A stretch of DNA of 64,000 bases from Spirosoma pollinicola (GTDB lineage: Bacteria > Bacteroidota > Bacteroidia > Cytophagales > Spirosomataceae): contig NZ_CP025096.1 of the NCBI RefSeq assembly GCF_002831565.1, forward strand, positions 1 to 64,000, written 5' to 3'. Positions 1-8,083 of this stretch are shown piece by piece. The translations under genes and the position numbers were made by a program. The notes under the pieces are model-generated. The model saw nothing but the letters and a program-made list of their open reading frames with translations, was not told where the DNA came from and did no database searches. How positions within the stretch are numbered: position 1 is the stretch's first letter; each line of letters opens with the position of its first letter.

Positions 1-144
1 GTGGAGGAAAACCTGGTGCCCACGAATGGGGAAATCTTGAACCGTGATAGTCGGAAAGAAACCTTTGGAGAGGTGGAGGAAAACCTGGTGCCCACGAATG
101 GGGAAATCTTGAACCGTGATAGTCGGAAAGAAACCTTTGGAGAG
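1..144. repeat. Perfect 72-bp tandem duplication
   Basis: Bases 1-72 and 73-144 are identical. The unit is 24 codons in the minus-strand transposase frame, so the duplication keeps the frame open. Because it sits exactly at the window edge it may be a real tandem duplication or an artefact of assembling a multicopy IS. Confidence 0.9.
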
Positions 145-297
145 TAGGTTTTTACGTTCCGGATCCCGCTGATCGGCATTTTTCTCTTCGATATGAACGT
201 GAAAGACGCCCTGGAGCCGGTCAATGGATGTCAATTCGAAATTTTCCAGAATAAACTCAGGCAACAGGAACTGGATGATGGGTAAGAAACTCTCCAA
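1..297 (-). CDS. ISAon1-type transposase N-terminal region, partial
   Basis: An open frame of 99 codons runs from a candidate TTG start at 297-295 off the left edge. It begins LESFLPIIQFLLPEF and contains the ITVQDFPIRGHQVFLH block, which resembles the zinc-binding N-terminal region of ISAon1/ISL3-like transposases just before the RRR-W-C segment. No ATG lies in frame; a TAA lies upstream, so TTG is the best start. The last 48 codons are two copies of a 24-codon unit, which is abnormal for the family: one copy would be expected. The catalytic part lies outside the window. The IS end may lie near 300-360, but its partner inverted repeat cannot be seen. Family call is from memory of motif; moderate confidence. 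Confidence 0.6.
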   Translation of the reverse strand, partial: MESFLPIIQFLLPEFILENFELTSIDRLQGVFHVHIEEKNADQRDPERKNLLSKGFFPTITVQDFPIRGHQVFLHLSKGFFPTITVQDFPIRGHQVFLH

Positions 298-410
298 AGC
301 AAGTAGGTTTGATTAAGAACACAAACCTAGAAAAATACAACGCTCTCCACAACTTTTGGAATTGATCCTAATTATGGTCTTCACTGCGTAGTGGAATAAG
401 GCGGAAAAAC

Positions 411-440
411 AAAAAAGCACTTATCATTTCTGATAAGTGC
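411..440 (-). terminator. Intrinsic terminator after the tRNA pair
   Basis: A 10-bp perfect stem (417-426 with 431-440, loop TTTC) is followed on the minus strand by six T residues at 416-411. It lies just downstream of the minus-strand tRNAs. Confidence 0.85.
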
Positions 441-456
441 TTTTACCGATGGTCAG

Positions 457-530
457 TCGGGGTGGCAGGATTCGAACCTACGACCTCCTGCTCCCAAAGC
501 AGGCGCGATACCGGGCTACGCTACACCCCG
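457..530 (-). tRNA. tRNA-Pro (anticodon TGG)
   Basis: Acceptor stem CGGGGTG/CACCCCG with discriminator A, a T-arm with the GGTTCGAATCC-type loop, and an anticodon stem-loop CCTGC-TTTGGGA-GCAGG with TGG in the centre of the seven-base loop. CCA is not encoded; the next bases read CTG. It is the second gene of a minus-strand tRNA pair, 21 bp after tRNA-Ser, and is followed by the terminator at 411-440. Confidence 0.95.
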
Positions 531-551
531 AAGGTTTATTCGTTCACTCAG

Positions 552-638
552 CGGAGAGAGAGGGATTCGAACCCTCGGTACCGTTACCAGTACGACAGTT
601 TAGCAAACTGTTCCTTTCGGCCACTCAGGCATCTCTCC
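552..638 (-). tRNA. tRNA-Ser (anticodon GCT)
   Basis: Class II tRNA of 87 nt with acceptor stem GGAGAGA/TCTCTCC, discriminator G, anticodon stem-loop ACAGT-TTGCTAA-ACTGT (GCT, reading AGC/AGT) and a long variable arm. CCA is not encoded. It is the first gene of the pair and has a promoter-like sequence 36 bp upstream. Confidence 0.95.
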
Positions 639-673
639 GAAGCCAACCACTTCCTTCCTTAATGATTGGGACA

Positions 674-704
674 CAAAGGTAAGGCAAAAGTTGATTCTCC
701 GCAA
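674..704 (-). promoter_or_regulatory. Bacteroidota-type promoter for the tRNA pair
   Basis: On the minus strand TACCTTTG (681-674) matches the -7 consensus TAnnTTTG. A TTG at 704-702 lies 20 bp upstream and fits the -33 element. Position just upstream of tRNA-Ser supports the call. Confidence 0.55.
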
Positions 705-817
705 GGGTTTCGCAAAAAAATCTTTTTAAAATCGCTAATTTCGCCCTTTCTGGTGCTTATCCAACCTAATAAATAAGAGGGCGATTTCGCTCAAGATCAG
801 GAAGATACTCGCTCAAA

Positions 818-1780
818 ATGAACTGGCTTTACCCTTTTACAACCACCGAATTTTTTTTTATTGGGCTGTTCATTGCCCTATATACGCTTTATGTCTGGCG
901 TACTTTTCGACTCGCTCGACAATTAAATACAGCCGCATGGGGTGTAGTCCCCAAGTTTTTTTTGCGAGGCAGCTACCTGACTTTATTAATTATTGCGCTG
1001 CTTGGCCCTTCCTTTGGTGAAGCTGGAGAAGATTTGATGACTACTGGCCACGACACATTTTTACTCATAGACATTTCGCGCTCAATGGACGCAGGTGATG
1101 TGGTCCCTACCCGACTGGAACGTGTTAAATATGATATACAGCTCCTTTGCGATACACTCCCGTCCGACCGCTTCGGTTTAATTTTGGCAACGAATGAGTC
1201 GTTCGTTCTCTCACCCCTCACCGCCGATCATGATGCCCTTAAACAGTTCATACGGGAAGTACACACCAGTGCCTCACCCACCGGAAGTACCGATTTGTGT
1301 AACGCGATTGAACTGGCTCGGCAAAAACTAACGGCCGACTCTACCACTCACCAAAGCGTTAGAGCTATTGTGCTGTTCAGCGATGGCGAGAATTTTGCCC
1401 CCTGCGAACGCAGTGAATTGGCACGCTTGCGATCATTTGGACTGTCGCTAATTACGGTCGGAATTGGTACAGAAACGGGCGCATCGATAAAAGAGGGACG
1501 TGATTTTGTCCGGGACGACGATAAACAGATCGTTCGTAGCCGTCTTAATCGCACTTTTTTACAGGAACTAACCCGCGATGGACGGGGGCAATATCTTGAA
1601 GCCGACCCAAATGGACTCTATGTAAATAAGTTAGCAGGTATTATGCGCTCGTTAAAAGGTCGGGGCATTGACCAACATCGGGTGGCCGTTTCCACTAATA
1701 AATATTATTATTTCTTATTGGCTGCGCTGGGATTGATAGTCCTGGATTTAATTGTGACCATTCGAACGTTCAGGCTGTGA
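818..1780 (+). CDS. BatB-like vWA-domain membrane protein
   Basis: A 320-residue protein with hydrophobic segments near residues 10-28 and 52-70, a von Willebrand factor A domain from about 80 to 270, and a C-terminal membrane helix near 295-315. The MIDAS metal site is visible as DISRS (D85), followed by GST and SDGE. This architecture is that of BatA/BatB proteins of the Bacteroidetes aerotolerance operon, thought to assemble at the inner membrane with TPR partners. The next gene is a TPR protein of BatC type, 50 bp downstream, which strengthens the call. The usual MoxR ATPase, DUF58 and BatD genes are absent here, so this is an isolated pair. Exact role is not proven in this lineage. Confidence 0.8.
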   Translation: MNWLYPFTTTEFFFIGLFIALYTLYVWRTFRLARQLNTAAWGVVPKFFLRGSYLTLLIIALLGPSFGEAGEDLMTTGHDTFLLIDISRSMDAGDVVPTRLERVKYDIQLLCDTLPSDRFGLILATNESFVLSPLTADHDALKQFIREVHTSASPTGSTDLCNAIELARQKLTADSTTHQSVRAIVLFSDGENFAPCERSELARLRSFGLSLITVGIGTETGASIKEGRDFVRDDDKQIVRSRLNRTFLQELTRDGRGQYLEADPNGLYVNKLAGIMRSLKGRGIDQHRVAVSTNKYYYFLLAALGLIVLDLIVTIRTFRL

Positions 1781-1830
1781 GTAGGTCTCCTTATTTCGTC
1801 TTATTTTTGCCGACCATCTGTTAGTACCTG

Positions 1831-2523
1831 ATGATTTACCTGTTGTTCACGGCCTGGCTTTGGTGGAACCAACTACTACCGGCAAGCCCAATTTCACGAA
1901 ATAACCAAATGCGCCAGGAAGCGCAGACTGCTTTTCGAGCAGGTCAGTACGCTCGTGCGCTGTCATTATATGCCTATCTAAGTCGGACTACAACGACTAT
2001 AGATCCAGCGGTGCGACTGAACTTGGGTCATACCTATTTCAAATTAAATCAATTTGCAAAAGCAAAGCCTCAATATGAAACCCTACTTCAGTCTGATCGG
2101 TCAAATTTACGCACAGCGGCTGCCACACAATTAGGGGTTATCGCATGCCTTCAACACGATAGTGCCACAGCATTGAGCCTATTTGAACAGGCATTGCTCG
2201 AAAATGCGGATAATGAATCTGCCCGCTATAATTTTGAATTAGTAAAGAAATATTACTCGGGTAAAAAGCCTGAGACAAACCCGCAGCATAAACCAGCCAG
2301 TAAAAAACCGAAACAGGTCAACAAATCTCGCCCGGCAGGCGGACAACAGGTAGAACGATCAGCCCGGCAGGATGAGTTACTGCGCCGGTTCCAACGCTTA
2401 AACCTGAGCGAAGAGCAGGCACGTCAACTACTTGATGCGATGCAGGGAGATGATTTGCCCTATGCACTAACTCGCTCGGCCCGGCGTTCAACAAAACCAG
2501 CTTCTGGCGAAAATCGGTGGTAA
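1831..2523 (+). CDS. BatC-like TPR protein
   Basis: A 230-residue protein with an N-terminal hydrophobic stretch (about 1-18), then two to three TPR units from roughly residue 30 to 145 (ARALSLYAYLS, VRLNLGHTYFKLNQFAKA, ALENA-type helices). A lysine- and glutamine-rich linker follows, then a conserved-looking tail (RRFQRLNLSEEQARQLLDAM). BatC proteins share this TPR plus charged tail plan. It follows the vWA gene by 50 bp on the same strand and precedes a thiolase by 27 bp, so all three may be cotranscribed. Function is inferred from the neighbour; the fold call is from TPR-like spacing. Confidence 0.7.
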   Translation: MIYLLFTAWLWWNQLLPASPISRNNQMRQEAQTAFRAGQYARALSLYAYLSRTTTTIDPAVRLNLGHTYFKLNQFAKAKPQYETLLQSDRSNLRTAAATQLGVIACLQHDSATALSLFEQALLENADNESARYNFELVKKYYSGKKPETNPQHKPASKKPKQVNKSRPAGGQQVERSARQDELLRRFQRLNLSEEQARQLLDAMQGDDLPYALTRSARRSTKPASGENRW

Positions 2524-2550
2524 ACCGACAACAGAGTCAACAAAACCAGT

Positions 2551-3726
2551 ATGAACGAAGTCGTAATTGTTTCTGCCGTTCGAACACCTATCGGGGGTTT
2601 CGGGGGCGTTTTATCCACTTTATCAGCTACAGACCTGGGCGCAGCGGCCATACGGGGAGCCGTTAGTCGTGCAGGCATACAGGCCGAGCTGGTGCAGGAA
2701 GTGTATATGGGAAATGTGGTATCGGCCAATGTCGGGCAGGCTCCAGCTAAACAGGCAGCGTTGAAAGCAGGCTTACCCGCCACGATTCCCTGCACAACCA
2801 TTAACAAAGTTTGCGCATCAGGCACTAAAGCCATTATGCTGGCCGCTCAGGCGATCCAGTTGGGGCAGGCCGATGTGGTGGTAGCGGGTGGTATGGAAAG
2901 TATGTCAAATACCCCATATTACATTCCTAAAGCCCGATTTGGCTATAAATACGGTAATGCTGAATTGGTAGATGGGTTGGCGCGCGATGGTTTGGTTGAC
3001 ATATACGATCAATGTGCTATGGGCGTTTTCGCCGATAAAACAGCAGAAACGTATGGAATAAGCCGGCAGGAGCAGGATGCCTTTACGGTTCAGTCATATC
3101 GCCGGTCGGAAGCCAGTACGCAAAGTGGCCGATTCAATGCTGAAATTGTACCGATTGAGGTTGCTGGCCGTAAAGGTAGCGTGACAGTGAGCGAAGATGA
3201 GGAATATAAAAACGTTATTTACGATAAAATCCCAACGCTGAAAGCCGCTTTTACGCCCAATGGCACGGTTACACCCGCCAGTTCGTCGCCCATTAGTGAT
3301 GGGGCGTCGGCGCTGGTTATCATGAATAGACGAAAAGCGGATGAGTTAGGATTGACGCCATTAGCCCGAATTCTGGCTTATGCCGATGCCGAGCAGGAGC
3401 CGCAATGGTTTACTACTGCCCCAACTAAAGCCGTGCCCCTGGCCCTCCAACGAGCCGGGTTAAGTGCAAGCGACATTGACTTTTTCGAAATCAACGAAGC
3501 TTTTTCGGTAGTACCGCTCACGTTCAGTAAAGTACTGGAGATCCCGCAAGAGAAACTGAATGTATTTGGCGGGGCGGTATCTCTGGGCCATCCGCTGGGC
3601 GCATCCGGTGCTCGTATCGTGACAACACTTACTAATGTCCTGCAGCAAAACGGCGGCCGTTACGGAGCGGTAGGTATTTGTAACGGCGGGGGCGGTGCCT
3701 CTGCTATTATCATTGAGAAACTTTAA
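2551..3726 (+). CDS. Acetyl-CoA C-acyltransferase (thiolase)
   Basis: 391 residues, full length for the thiolase family, which catalyses thiolytic cleavage or condensation of acyl-CoA and acetyl-CoA. The three catalytic positions are visible: nucleophile C88 in NKVCASGTKA, H347 in SLGHPLGASGAR, and C377 in ICNGGGGAS. The N-terminal VSAVRTPIGGFGG is typical of biosynthetic acetyl-CoA acetyltransferases as well as degradative FadA-type enzymes, so substrate length cannot be decided. No beta-oxidation partners are adjacent; upstream is the BatC-like gene (27 bp), downstream purC after a hairpin. Cytosolic. Confidence 0.92.
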   Translation: MNEVVIVSAVRTPIGGFGGVLSTLSATDLGAAAIRGAVSRAGIQAELVQEVYMGNVVSANVGQAPAKQAALKAGLPATIPCTTINKVCASGTKAIMLAAQAIQLGQADVVVAGGMESMSNTPYYIPKARFGYKYGNAELVDGLARDGLVDIYDQCAMGVFADKTAETYGISRQEQDAFTVQSYRRSEASTQSGRFNAEIVPIEVAGRKGSVTVSEDEEYKNVIYDKIPTLKAAFTPNGTVTPASSSPISDGASALVIMNRRKADELGLTPLARILAYADAEQEPQWFTTAPTKAVPLALQRAGLSASDIDFFEINEAFSVVPLTFSKVLEIPQEKLNVFGGAVSLGHPLGASGARIVTTLTNVLQQNGGRYGAVGICNGGGGASAIIIEKL

Positions 3727-3737
3727 CTAATGGTTGT

Positions 3738-3767
3738 GATGGCGCAAGGCTTTGGCCTTGTGCCATC
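3738..3767 (+). terminator. Hairpin between thiolase and purC
   Basis: A 13-bp stem with one mismatch (3738-3750 with 3755-3767, loop TTTG) and no T-tract. It could attenuate read-through or protect a 3' end rather than terminate fully. Confidence 0.5.
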
Positions 3768-3781
3768 AATCCCAAAAATAA

Positions 3782-4720
3782 ATGAACGCAATTCAGGAGA
3801 CTACTTTTCAATTTCCCGGCCAAACGGCCTTTTATCGCGGTAAAGTCCGGGATGTGTATTCCTTTCCAGAGAAATTGGTCATGATTGCATCCGACCGCAT
3901 CTCGGCATTCGATGTGGTGTTACCCCGGCCTATTCCGTTCAAAGGACAGGTGCTGAACCAGACGGCCTCCTACTTTCTGAACGCAACTGCCGACATTGTT
4001 CCTAACTGGCTATTGGCCGTTCCCGACCCAAACGTAAGCATTGGTTTCAAATGCGAGCCCTATGCAGTCGAAATGGTGGTTCGGGGCTATTTGGCGGGCC
4101 ATGCCTGGCGTGAGTACCGCGAGGGAAAACGGATGCTGTGCGGTGTAGCCTTACCCGACGGTCTGCATGAGAATGATAAACTGCCTACCCCTATCATTAC
4201 TCCCTCGACCAAAGCTCACGAAGGCCATGACGAGGACATTAGTCGGGAAGAAATCCTGAGCCGTGGCATTGTTCCTGAGAATGAATACATCCAACTGGAA
4301 CACTATGCACTGGCACTTTTTGCACGCGGAACGGACATGGCTGCCGAGCGGGGCTTAATTCTCGTTGATACTAAATACGAGTTCGGCAATCTGGATGGCA
4401 AAGTATACCTGATTGATGAAGTACATACCCCCGACTCGTCGCGTTATTTTTACGCTGACACCTATGCAGAAAATCAGCGGGCGGGTTTGACCCAAAAACA
4501 ATTGTCGAAAGAATTCGTTAGAGAATGGCTTATTGCGAATGGTTTTCAAGGGAAAACCGGACAAATCATTCCAACAATGTCTGATGAGTGGGTGAATCAA
4601 ATTACAACCCGCTATATTGAATTGTTCGAAACGGTTACCGGGCAAACGTTTCAACCCGCCGATGCCGTCGATCCACTCGCCCGCATTGAAGCAAATATTT
4701 TACAGGCAATCACAGAATAA
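3782..4720 (+). CDS. purC: Phosphoribosylaminoimidazole-succinocarboxamide synthase
   Basis: 312 residues, the longer eukaryote-like version of SAICAR synthetase. It joins aspartate to CAIR with ATP in purine biosynthesis. Visible signatures are the N-terminal [11 protein letters not shown] nucleotide-binding strand pair, [19 protein letters not shown], the [11 protein letters not shown] block, and LVDTKYEFG with [14 protein letters not shown] near residues 200-225. The start ATG at 3782 leaves the usual short N-terminal leader. No other pur genes are adjacent. A long hairpin follows the stop codon. Confidence 0.96.
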   Translation: MNAIQETTFQFPGQTAFYRGKVRDVYSFPEKLVMIASDRISAFDVVLPRPIPFKGQVLNQTASYFLNATADIVPNWLLAVPDPNVSIGFKCEPYAVEMVVRGYLAGHAWREYREGKRMLCGVALPDGLHENDKLPTPIITPSTKAHEGHDEDISREEILSRGIVPENEYIQLEHYALALFARGTDMAAERGLILVDTKYEFGNLDGKVYLIDEVHTPDSSRYFYADTYAENQRAGLTQKQLSKEFVREWLIANGFQGKTGQIIPTMSDEWVNQITTRYIELFETVTGQTFQPADAVDPLARIEANILQAITE

Positions 4721-4725
4721 AGTCG

Positions 4726-4782
4726 AGTGATTGAATGAGCGAATAGCCCTTTGCCCTTCAATCGTTCGCTCATTTAATCACT
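4726..4782. repeat. Long imperfect intergenic hairpin
   Basis: Arms 4726-4743 and 4765-4782 pair over 18 positions with a single G-T wobble and a 21-nt loop. It fills most of the gap between purC and the STAS-like gene and lacks a terminator T-tract. It belongs to a recurring class of spacer palindromes in this window. Confidence 0.75.
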
Positions 4783-4797
4783 TAAAATTGTTTATTC

Positions 4798-5214
4798 ATG
4801 AATTACACAATTGAAAAAAACGAACAGTACGCCCTGATCCGATTAGCTGAAAGTCAGTTTGGGGAGGAGGTTTCCGCTACGTTTGATACCTTGAGCCGGG
4901 GGCTATTTCGGGAAGGATATAGCAATATAATCATCGATATTGACCCTGTACAGGCAGTTGATCAGGCGGGGCTCATGACCATCCGAAAAATAAACAGACA
5001 ATGCACAAATGAAGTTGGTTTATTAATACTGGTCACAAAAAATGATGAGCTGATCACCTTTCTGGATAAGGCCAACATCAGCGATCTGACCATTATGCCA
5101 ACGGTAGAAGAAGCCATTGACGCTGTTTTTATGAATGAATTGGAAAACGACTTTCGGAGCGAAGAGGATGACGAGTACGACATCGGAGGCAGCGTCGGCA
5201 ATGCCGAAGCCTAA
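4798..5214 (+). CDS. STAS-domain-like protein (anti-sigma antagonist type)
   Basis: 138 residues. The first 105 or so follow the alternating strand-helix plan of STAS domains: a beta strand YALIRLAES, a central IIIDIDPVQAVDQAGLMTIRKI resembling the DxSxxxSxGL loop, then LLILVTKNDELITFLDKANI. The phosphorylatable Ser/Thr seen in SpoIIAA-type proteins is replaced by VDQAG, so classical kinase switching is doubtful. The C-terminal tail is very acidic (RSEEDDEYD). Its last codons overlap the start of the RNase Z gene by 14 bp, so translation of the two is probably coupled. Function unknown beyond a likely protein-protein interaction role. Confidence 0.65.
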   Translation: MNYTIEKNEQYALIRLAESQFGEEVSATFDTLSRGLFREGYSNIIIDIDPVQAVDQAGLMTIRKINRQCTNEVGLLILVTKNDELITFLDKANISDLTIMPTVEEAIDAVFMNELENDFRSEEDDEYDIGGSVGNAEA

Positions 5215-6169
5215 TGCATTAATTAATCAGGAAACGGACCATGCCCGACCCGCGAACCCGGTCTTTTCCCTCACAATTTTGGGGGCAGGTTCGGCTACGC
5301 CCACCCTACGGCTCCACCAAACGGCGCAGTTGCTAACAATTGGCAGCGATTATGTGCTGATTGACTGTGGAGAAGGCACGCAGTTGCGTTTGATTGAGCA
5401 ACGGATCAGGCCGGGGCGGTTACGCTATATTTTCATAAGTCATCTGCACGGCGACCATTATTTTGGATTGGCACCACTCCTATCGAGTCTGAATATGAGT
5501 GGTCGAACAGAAGATTTGTATCTTTTTGGTCCGCGTGGTCTGGACGAGGTCTTAACAACGATCTTTCGAGTATCTGACTCGCGGCTTAATTTCAGGCTCC
5601 ATTTCCAAGTCGTAGAGCCAACTACATCTGCTCTCATTCTTGATCATCCGTTAATGACCGTGGAATCGATTCCACTGCAGCACCGAATTGATTGTACCGG
5701 TTATCTTTTTCGGGAAAAACCACACAAACCGCATTTGCTGCGCGAAAAACTTCCGGCCGATGTACCGGTAACTTATCTCAAACAATTGAAGGAGGGTAAG
5801 GACATTCTGGGAGCTGAGGGTGAGGTTATTTACGCAGCAGCCGACTATACAGAACCAGGACCATTGCCCCGCTCCTACGCATTTTGTTCAGATACACGCT
5901 ATGTGGCCGAATTGGTACCGCAATTACAGGGTGTCAATTTACTTTATCATGAAGCCACATTCCTGGACGACAATGCCCAACGAGCAGCGGAAGTCTATCA
6001 TTCTACTGCGAAGCAAGCGGCTACTATTGCGGCTAAAGCTGGGGTTGGTAAACTGTTTATTGGTCACTTCTCGTCCCGCTATAAACAGTTTGACTTATTT
6101 TTAGACGAAGCTCGGACAATTTTCCCGGAAACGTATCTGGCTGATGAAGGTGAAACAACCCATATTTAA
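5201..6169 (+). CDS. rnz: Ribonuclease Z
   Basis: A metallo-beta-lactamase-fold tRNA 3' endonuclease that trims precursors lacking an encoded CCA, as both tRNAs in this window do. With the start at 5201 it has 322 residues and the family N-terminus FSLTILGAGSATPT near residues 22-35. The zinc motif is H81-L-H83-G-D85-H86, with further ligands in FCSDTRY, LYHEATF and IGHFSSRY. I chose 5201 over 5135 and 5168 because a GGAGG lies 11 bp upstream and the longer versions add residues with no family counterpart. The gene overlaps the end of the STAS-like gene. Confidence 0.93.
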   Translation: MPKPNALINQETDHARPANPVFSLTILGAGSATPTLRLHQTAQLLTIGSDYVLIDCGEGTQLRLIEQRIRPGRLRYIFISHLHGDHYFGLAPLLSSLNMSGRTEDLYLFGPRGLDEVLTTIFRVSDSRLNFRLHFQVVEPTTSALILDHPLMTVESIPLQHRIDCTGYLFREKPHKPHLLREKLPADVPVTYLKQLKEGKDILGAEGEVIYAAADYTEPGPLPRSYAFCSDTRYVAELVPQLQGVNLLYHEATFLDDNAQRAAEVYHSTAKQAATIAAKAGVGKLFIGHFSSRYKQFDLFLDEARTIFPETYLADEGETTHI

Positions 6170-6358
6170 AGAGTATAATTATCTTACTGGATTAGGGCAA
6201 AACGGTAGTAATTTGACCAAGCCTACAGTTTACAATCCTGCTGCAGCAATAAGTTACTGATTATATTTAAGTAGGATTTCAGGAAGAAAGCGCTTTACAA
6301 AAACAGGCACACTACAGACGGGTTTCTAACAATAGTTGACCCGAAACTTTATTCATTC

Positions 6359-7171
6359 ATGCTGGCATTTCGCCTGGGTTTTTTAGATATTGGTTGGCTC
6401 GACTTGCTCGATATAGGGCTGGTGGCCCTGCTTATTTACCAGATTTACAATCTCGTTCGGGGTAGCGTTGCAAGCCGTGTATTTGTGGGTTATTTGCTGG
6501 TTTATTTAGCCTATTTGGTCGTTAAGGCGCTCGGACTCAACCTGATGACGACCATTCTTGAGTACTTCATTAGTGTAGGGGCATTAGCGTTGATTATCAT
6601 TTTTCAGCACGAAATTCGACGTTTTTTGTTGATTATTGGCAAGTCCACGAGCTTGACCAATAACCGCTTGTTCCGGCAATGGTTTTTGCGCGATGGCGTT
6701 TCTGCCGAGTCAAGTACTCCATTGAAGCCCATTCTGGAAACCTGCAAAACGCTGGGAGCCGAGTTTTCGGGCGGGTTACTGGTTCTTCAAAAAAATGATG
6801 ATTTAGAAAAGTTTTCCCAGTCTGGTGAAGTAATCGACGCCGATATATCAAAACCATTATTACTGGCTATTTTCAGTCAATACAGTCCACTACACGATGG
6901 GGCCGTTATTATTAGTGAAGGTCGAATCCGGGCAGCCCGTTGCATTTTACCCGTTTCGGATGATGATGAGCTGCCGCCCTCTTTGGGATTTCGTCACCGG
7001 GCAGCCCTTGGTATGAGCGAAGCGACTGATGCGGCCGTTATTGCTGTTTCGGAAGAGAGTGGTCGATTATCTTTGGCCCTCAACGGCGAGCTATTCCCGA
7101 ATTTGAGCCAACAGGAATTAGAAAGTCGATTGGAACGCTATCTGCACGAACCCAAAAGCCGACATAACTAA
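6359..7171 (+). CDS. cdaA: Diadenylate cyclase CdaA
   Basis: 270 residues that make cyclic di-AMP from two ATP. Three membrane helices occupy about residues 10-100, followed by the cytosolic DAC (DisA_N) domain. The catalytic DGA (D180 in LHDGAVII) and the RHR motif (FRHRAALG) are intact, as is the EESG segment. This is the CdaA/DacA architecture. In many bacteria cdaA is followed by a YbbR-type regulator; none is seen here. A 189-bp gap with no recognisable element separates it from rnz, and a strong terminator follows, so it is probably monocistronic. Confidence 0.95.
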   Translation: MLAFRLGFLDIGWLDLLDIGLVALLIYQIYNLVRGSVASRVFVGYLLVYLAYLVVKALGLNLMTTILEYFISVGALALIIIFQHEIRRFLLIIGKSTSLTNNRLFRQWFLRDGVSAESSTPLKPILETCKTLGAEFSGGLLVLQKNDDLEKFSQSGEVIDADISKPLLLAIFSQYSPLHDGAVIISEGRIRAARCILPVSDDDELPPSLGFRHRAALGMSEATDAAVIAVSEESGRLSLALNGELFPNLSQQELESRLERYLHEPKSRHN

Positions 7172-7185
7172 TTGTTATATTATAC

Positions 7186-7236
7186 AAAGTTAAGGCCCAA
7201 CCGGATTGCATCGGGTTGGGCCTTAACTTTTTTAAA
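7186..7236 (+). terminator. Intrinsic terminator of cdaA
   Basis: A perfect 17-bp stem (starting at 7186, returning to 7230) with an 11-nt loop and a TTTTTT run at its right foot. Confidence 0.9.
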
Positions 7237-7364
7237 CTTAAATTTTTTGACTTACTCCTGGCGATTAGATTACCCGAATAAATATCAACAACGGGAAGTC
7301 AATGAGTTTATTAGCTTATTAGTTGAATTAGGTATTGTAACATGAAGTCAAGACAAGTAAATGC

Positions 7365-7772
7365 TTAGTACTCCAGCATGTACGTGAGGCTCTTAGCCTG
7401 CTCAATAAAATCGCCAATTTGCTCGACAGAAGGCGGACGTTGCGTAAACTGCCGAACACTGTTTATCTTAATTAATTTGGCGTGCAGGTTCGCAGGGACA
7501 CGCTCGGCCAATTCTTTGACGGTGTCAACACCTGCTTCTTCCATAAGGTCACTGTACACCCGACCGATCCCTTTTACACGGGCCAGATCAGCACGATTAG
7601 CTAGCTCAAGAATAGTCGTTGCTTCTACACCACTTGCCGATGCAAGAGCTTTGCGATCTGCGGGCGTTTTAGTCGCTTCCAACAACGAATAGCTGTCGCT
7701 GATTCCCTGTCCTTTTAATGCATTTAATACGCTGTCAGTTATGCCACGTAATTCTCCTAAGGTAAGGCTCAT
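7365..7772 (-). CDS. DUF4332 (helix-hairpin-helix) protein
   Basis: 135 residues. Two HhH-like units are visible: LGELRGITDSVLNALKGQGI near the N-terminus and ARVKGIGRVYSDLMEEAGVD at about 63-83, with LNALKGQGI and VKGIG hairpins. This pattern, with a following VKELAERVPANLHAKL segment, is that of DUF4332 proteins, small predicted DNA- or nucleotide-interacting proteins of unknown role. No signal peptide. It is on the opposite strand to cdaA, 193 bp from it, and is followed by its own spacer. Transcription is probably independent. Confidence 0.7.
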   Translation of the reverse strand: MSLTLGELRGITDSVLNALKGQGISDSYSLLEATKTPADRKALASASGVEATTILELANRADLARVKGIGRVYSDLMEEAGVDTVKELAERVPANLHAKLIKINSVRQFTQRPPSVEQIGDFIEQAKSLTYMLEY

Positions 7773-7834
7773 ATAAAAACTAGTTGAGTGATTAATGGAA
7801 AATGGGCCTGACCTTCAGACCACAGAATACACTT

Positions 7835-8083
7835 TTAACGAACAAGGTACTTTCTTCGGATATCATTCAAAAGAAATTTCTTTTGAGCGGTAAAGCTTTC
7901 CGGATGAACGTCAACAAAAACTCGCTGCCAATCGACATACGTTGCTGGGTCAGCCTGTTTAAATTGGATGGCATTAATTTTTTTCTGAATCAAATAATCT
8001 TCGAATGTCATAAAGATAGATTCGTTATCTGTTGTCAATAAAGCAAAGCTATTTTGAACCTCAACAATTTCACTAAACCTCAA
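7835..8083 (-). CDS. Small hypothetical protein
   Basis: 82 residues (MRFSEIVEVQNSFALLTTD...) with a balanced charged and aromatic composition (YVDWQRVFVDVHPESF), ending NDIRRKYLVR. The antisense frame over the same bases is hydrophobic and cysteine-rich and reads like a shadow, so the minus-strand frame is preferred. No domain recognised, no signal peptide, no membrane segment. It lies upstream of the DUF4332 gene on the same strand, 62 bp away, so the two may be cotranscribed. Confidence 0.5.
   Translation of the reverse strand: MRFSEIVEVQNSFALLTTDNESIFMTFEDYLIQKKINAIQFKQADPATYVDWQRVFVDVHPESFTAQKKFLLNDIRRKYLVR

Noticed and set aside
1-144. Possible CRISPR repeat
   Set aside because: Only two identical adjacent units with no spacers; it is a tandem duplication in a transposase.
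437-682. Two plus-strand open frames of 81 and 66 codons
   Set aside because: They run antisense through two well-formed tRNA genes.
2460-2834. Minus-strand open frame of 124 codons
   Set aside because: Antisense to the BatC-like gene end and thiolase start, with no family resemblance.
5135-5200. Upstream start for RNase Z
   Set aside because: It would extend the overlap with the STAS-like gene and adds residues outside the family N-terminus.
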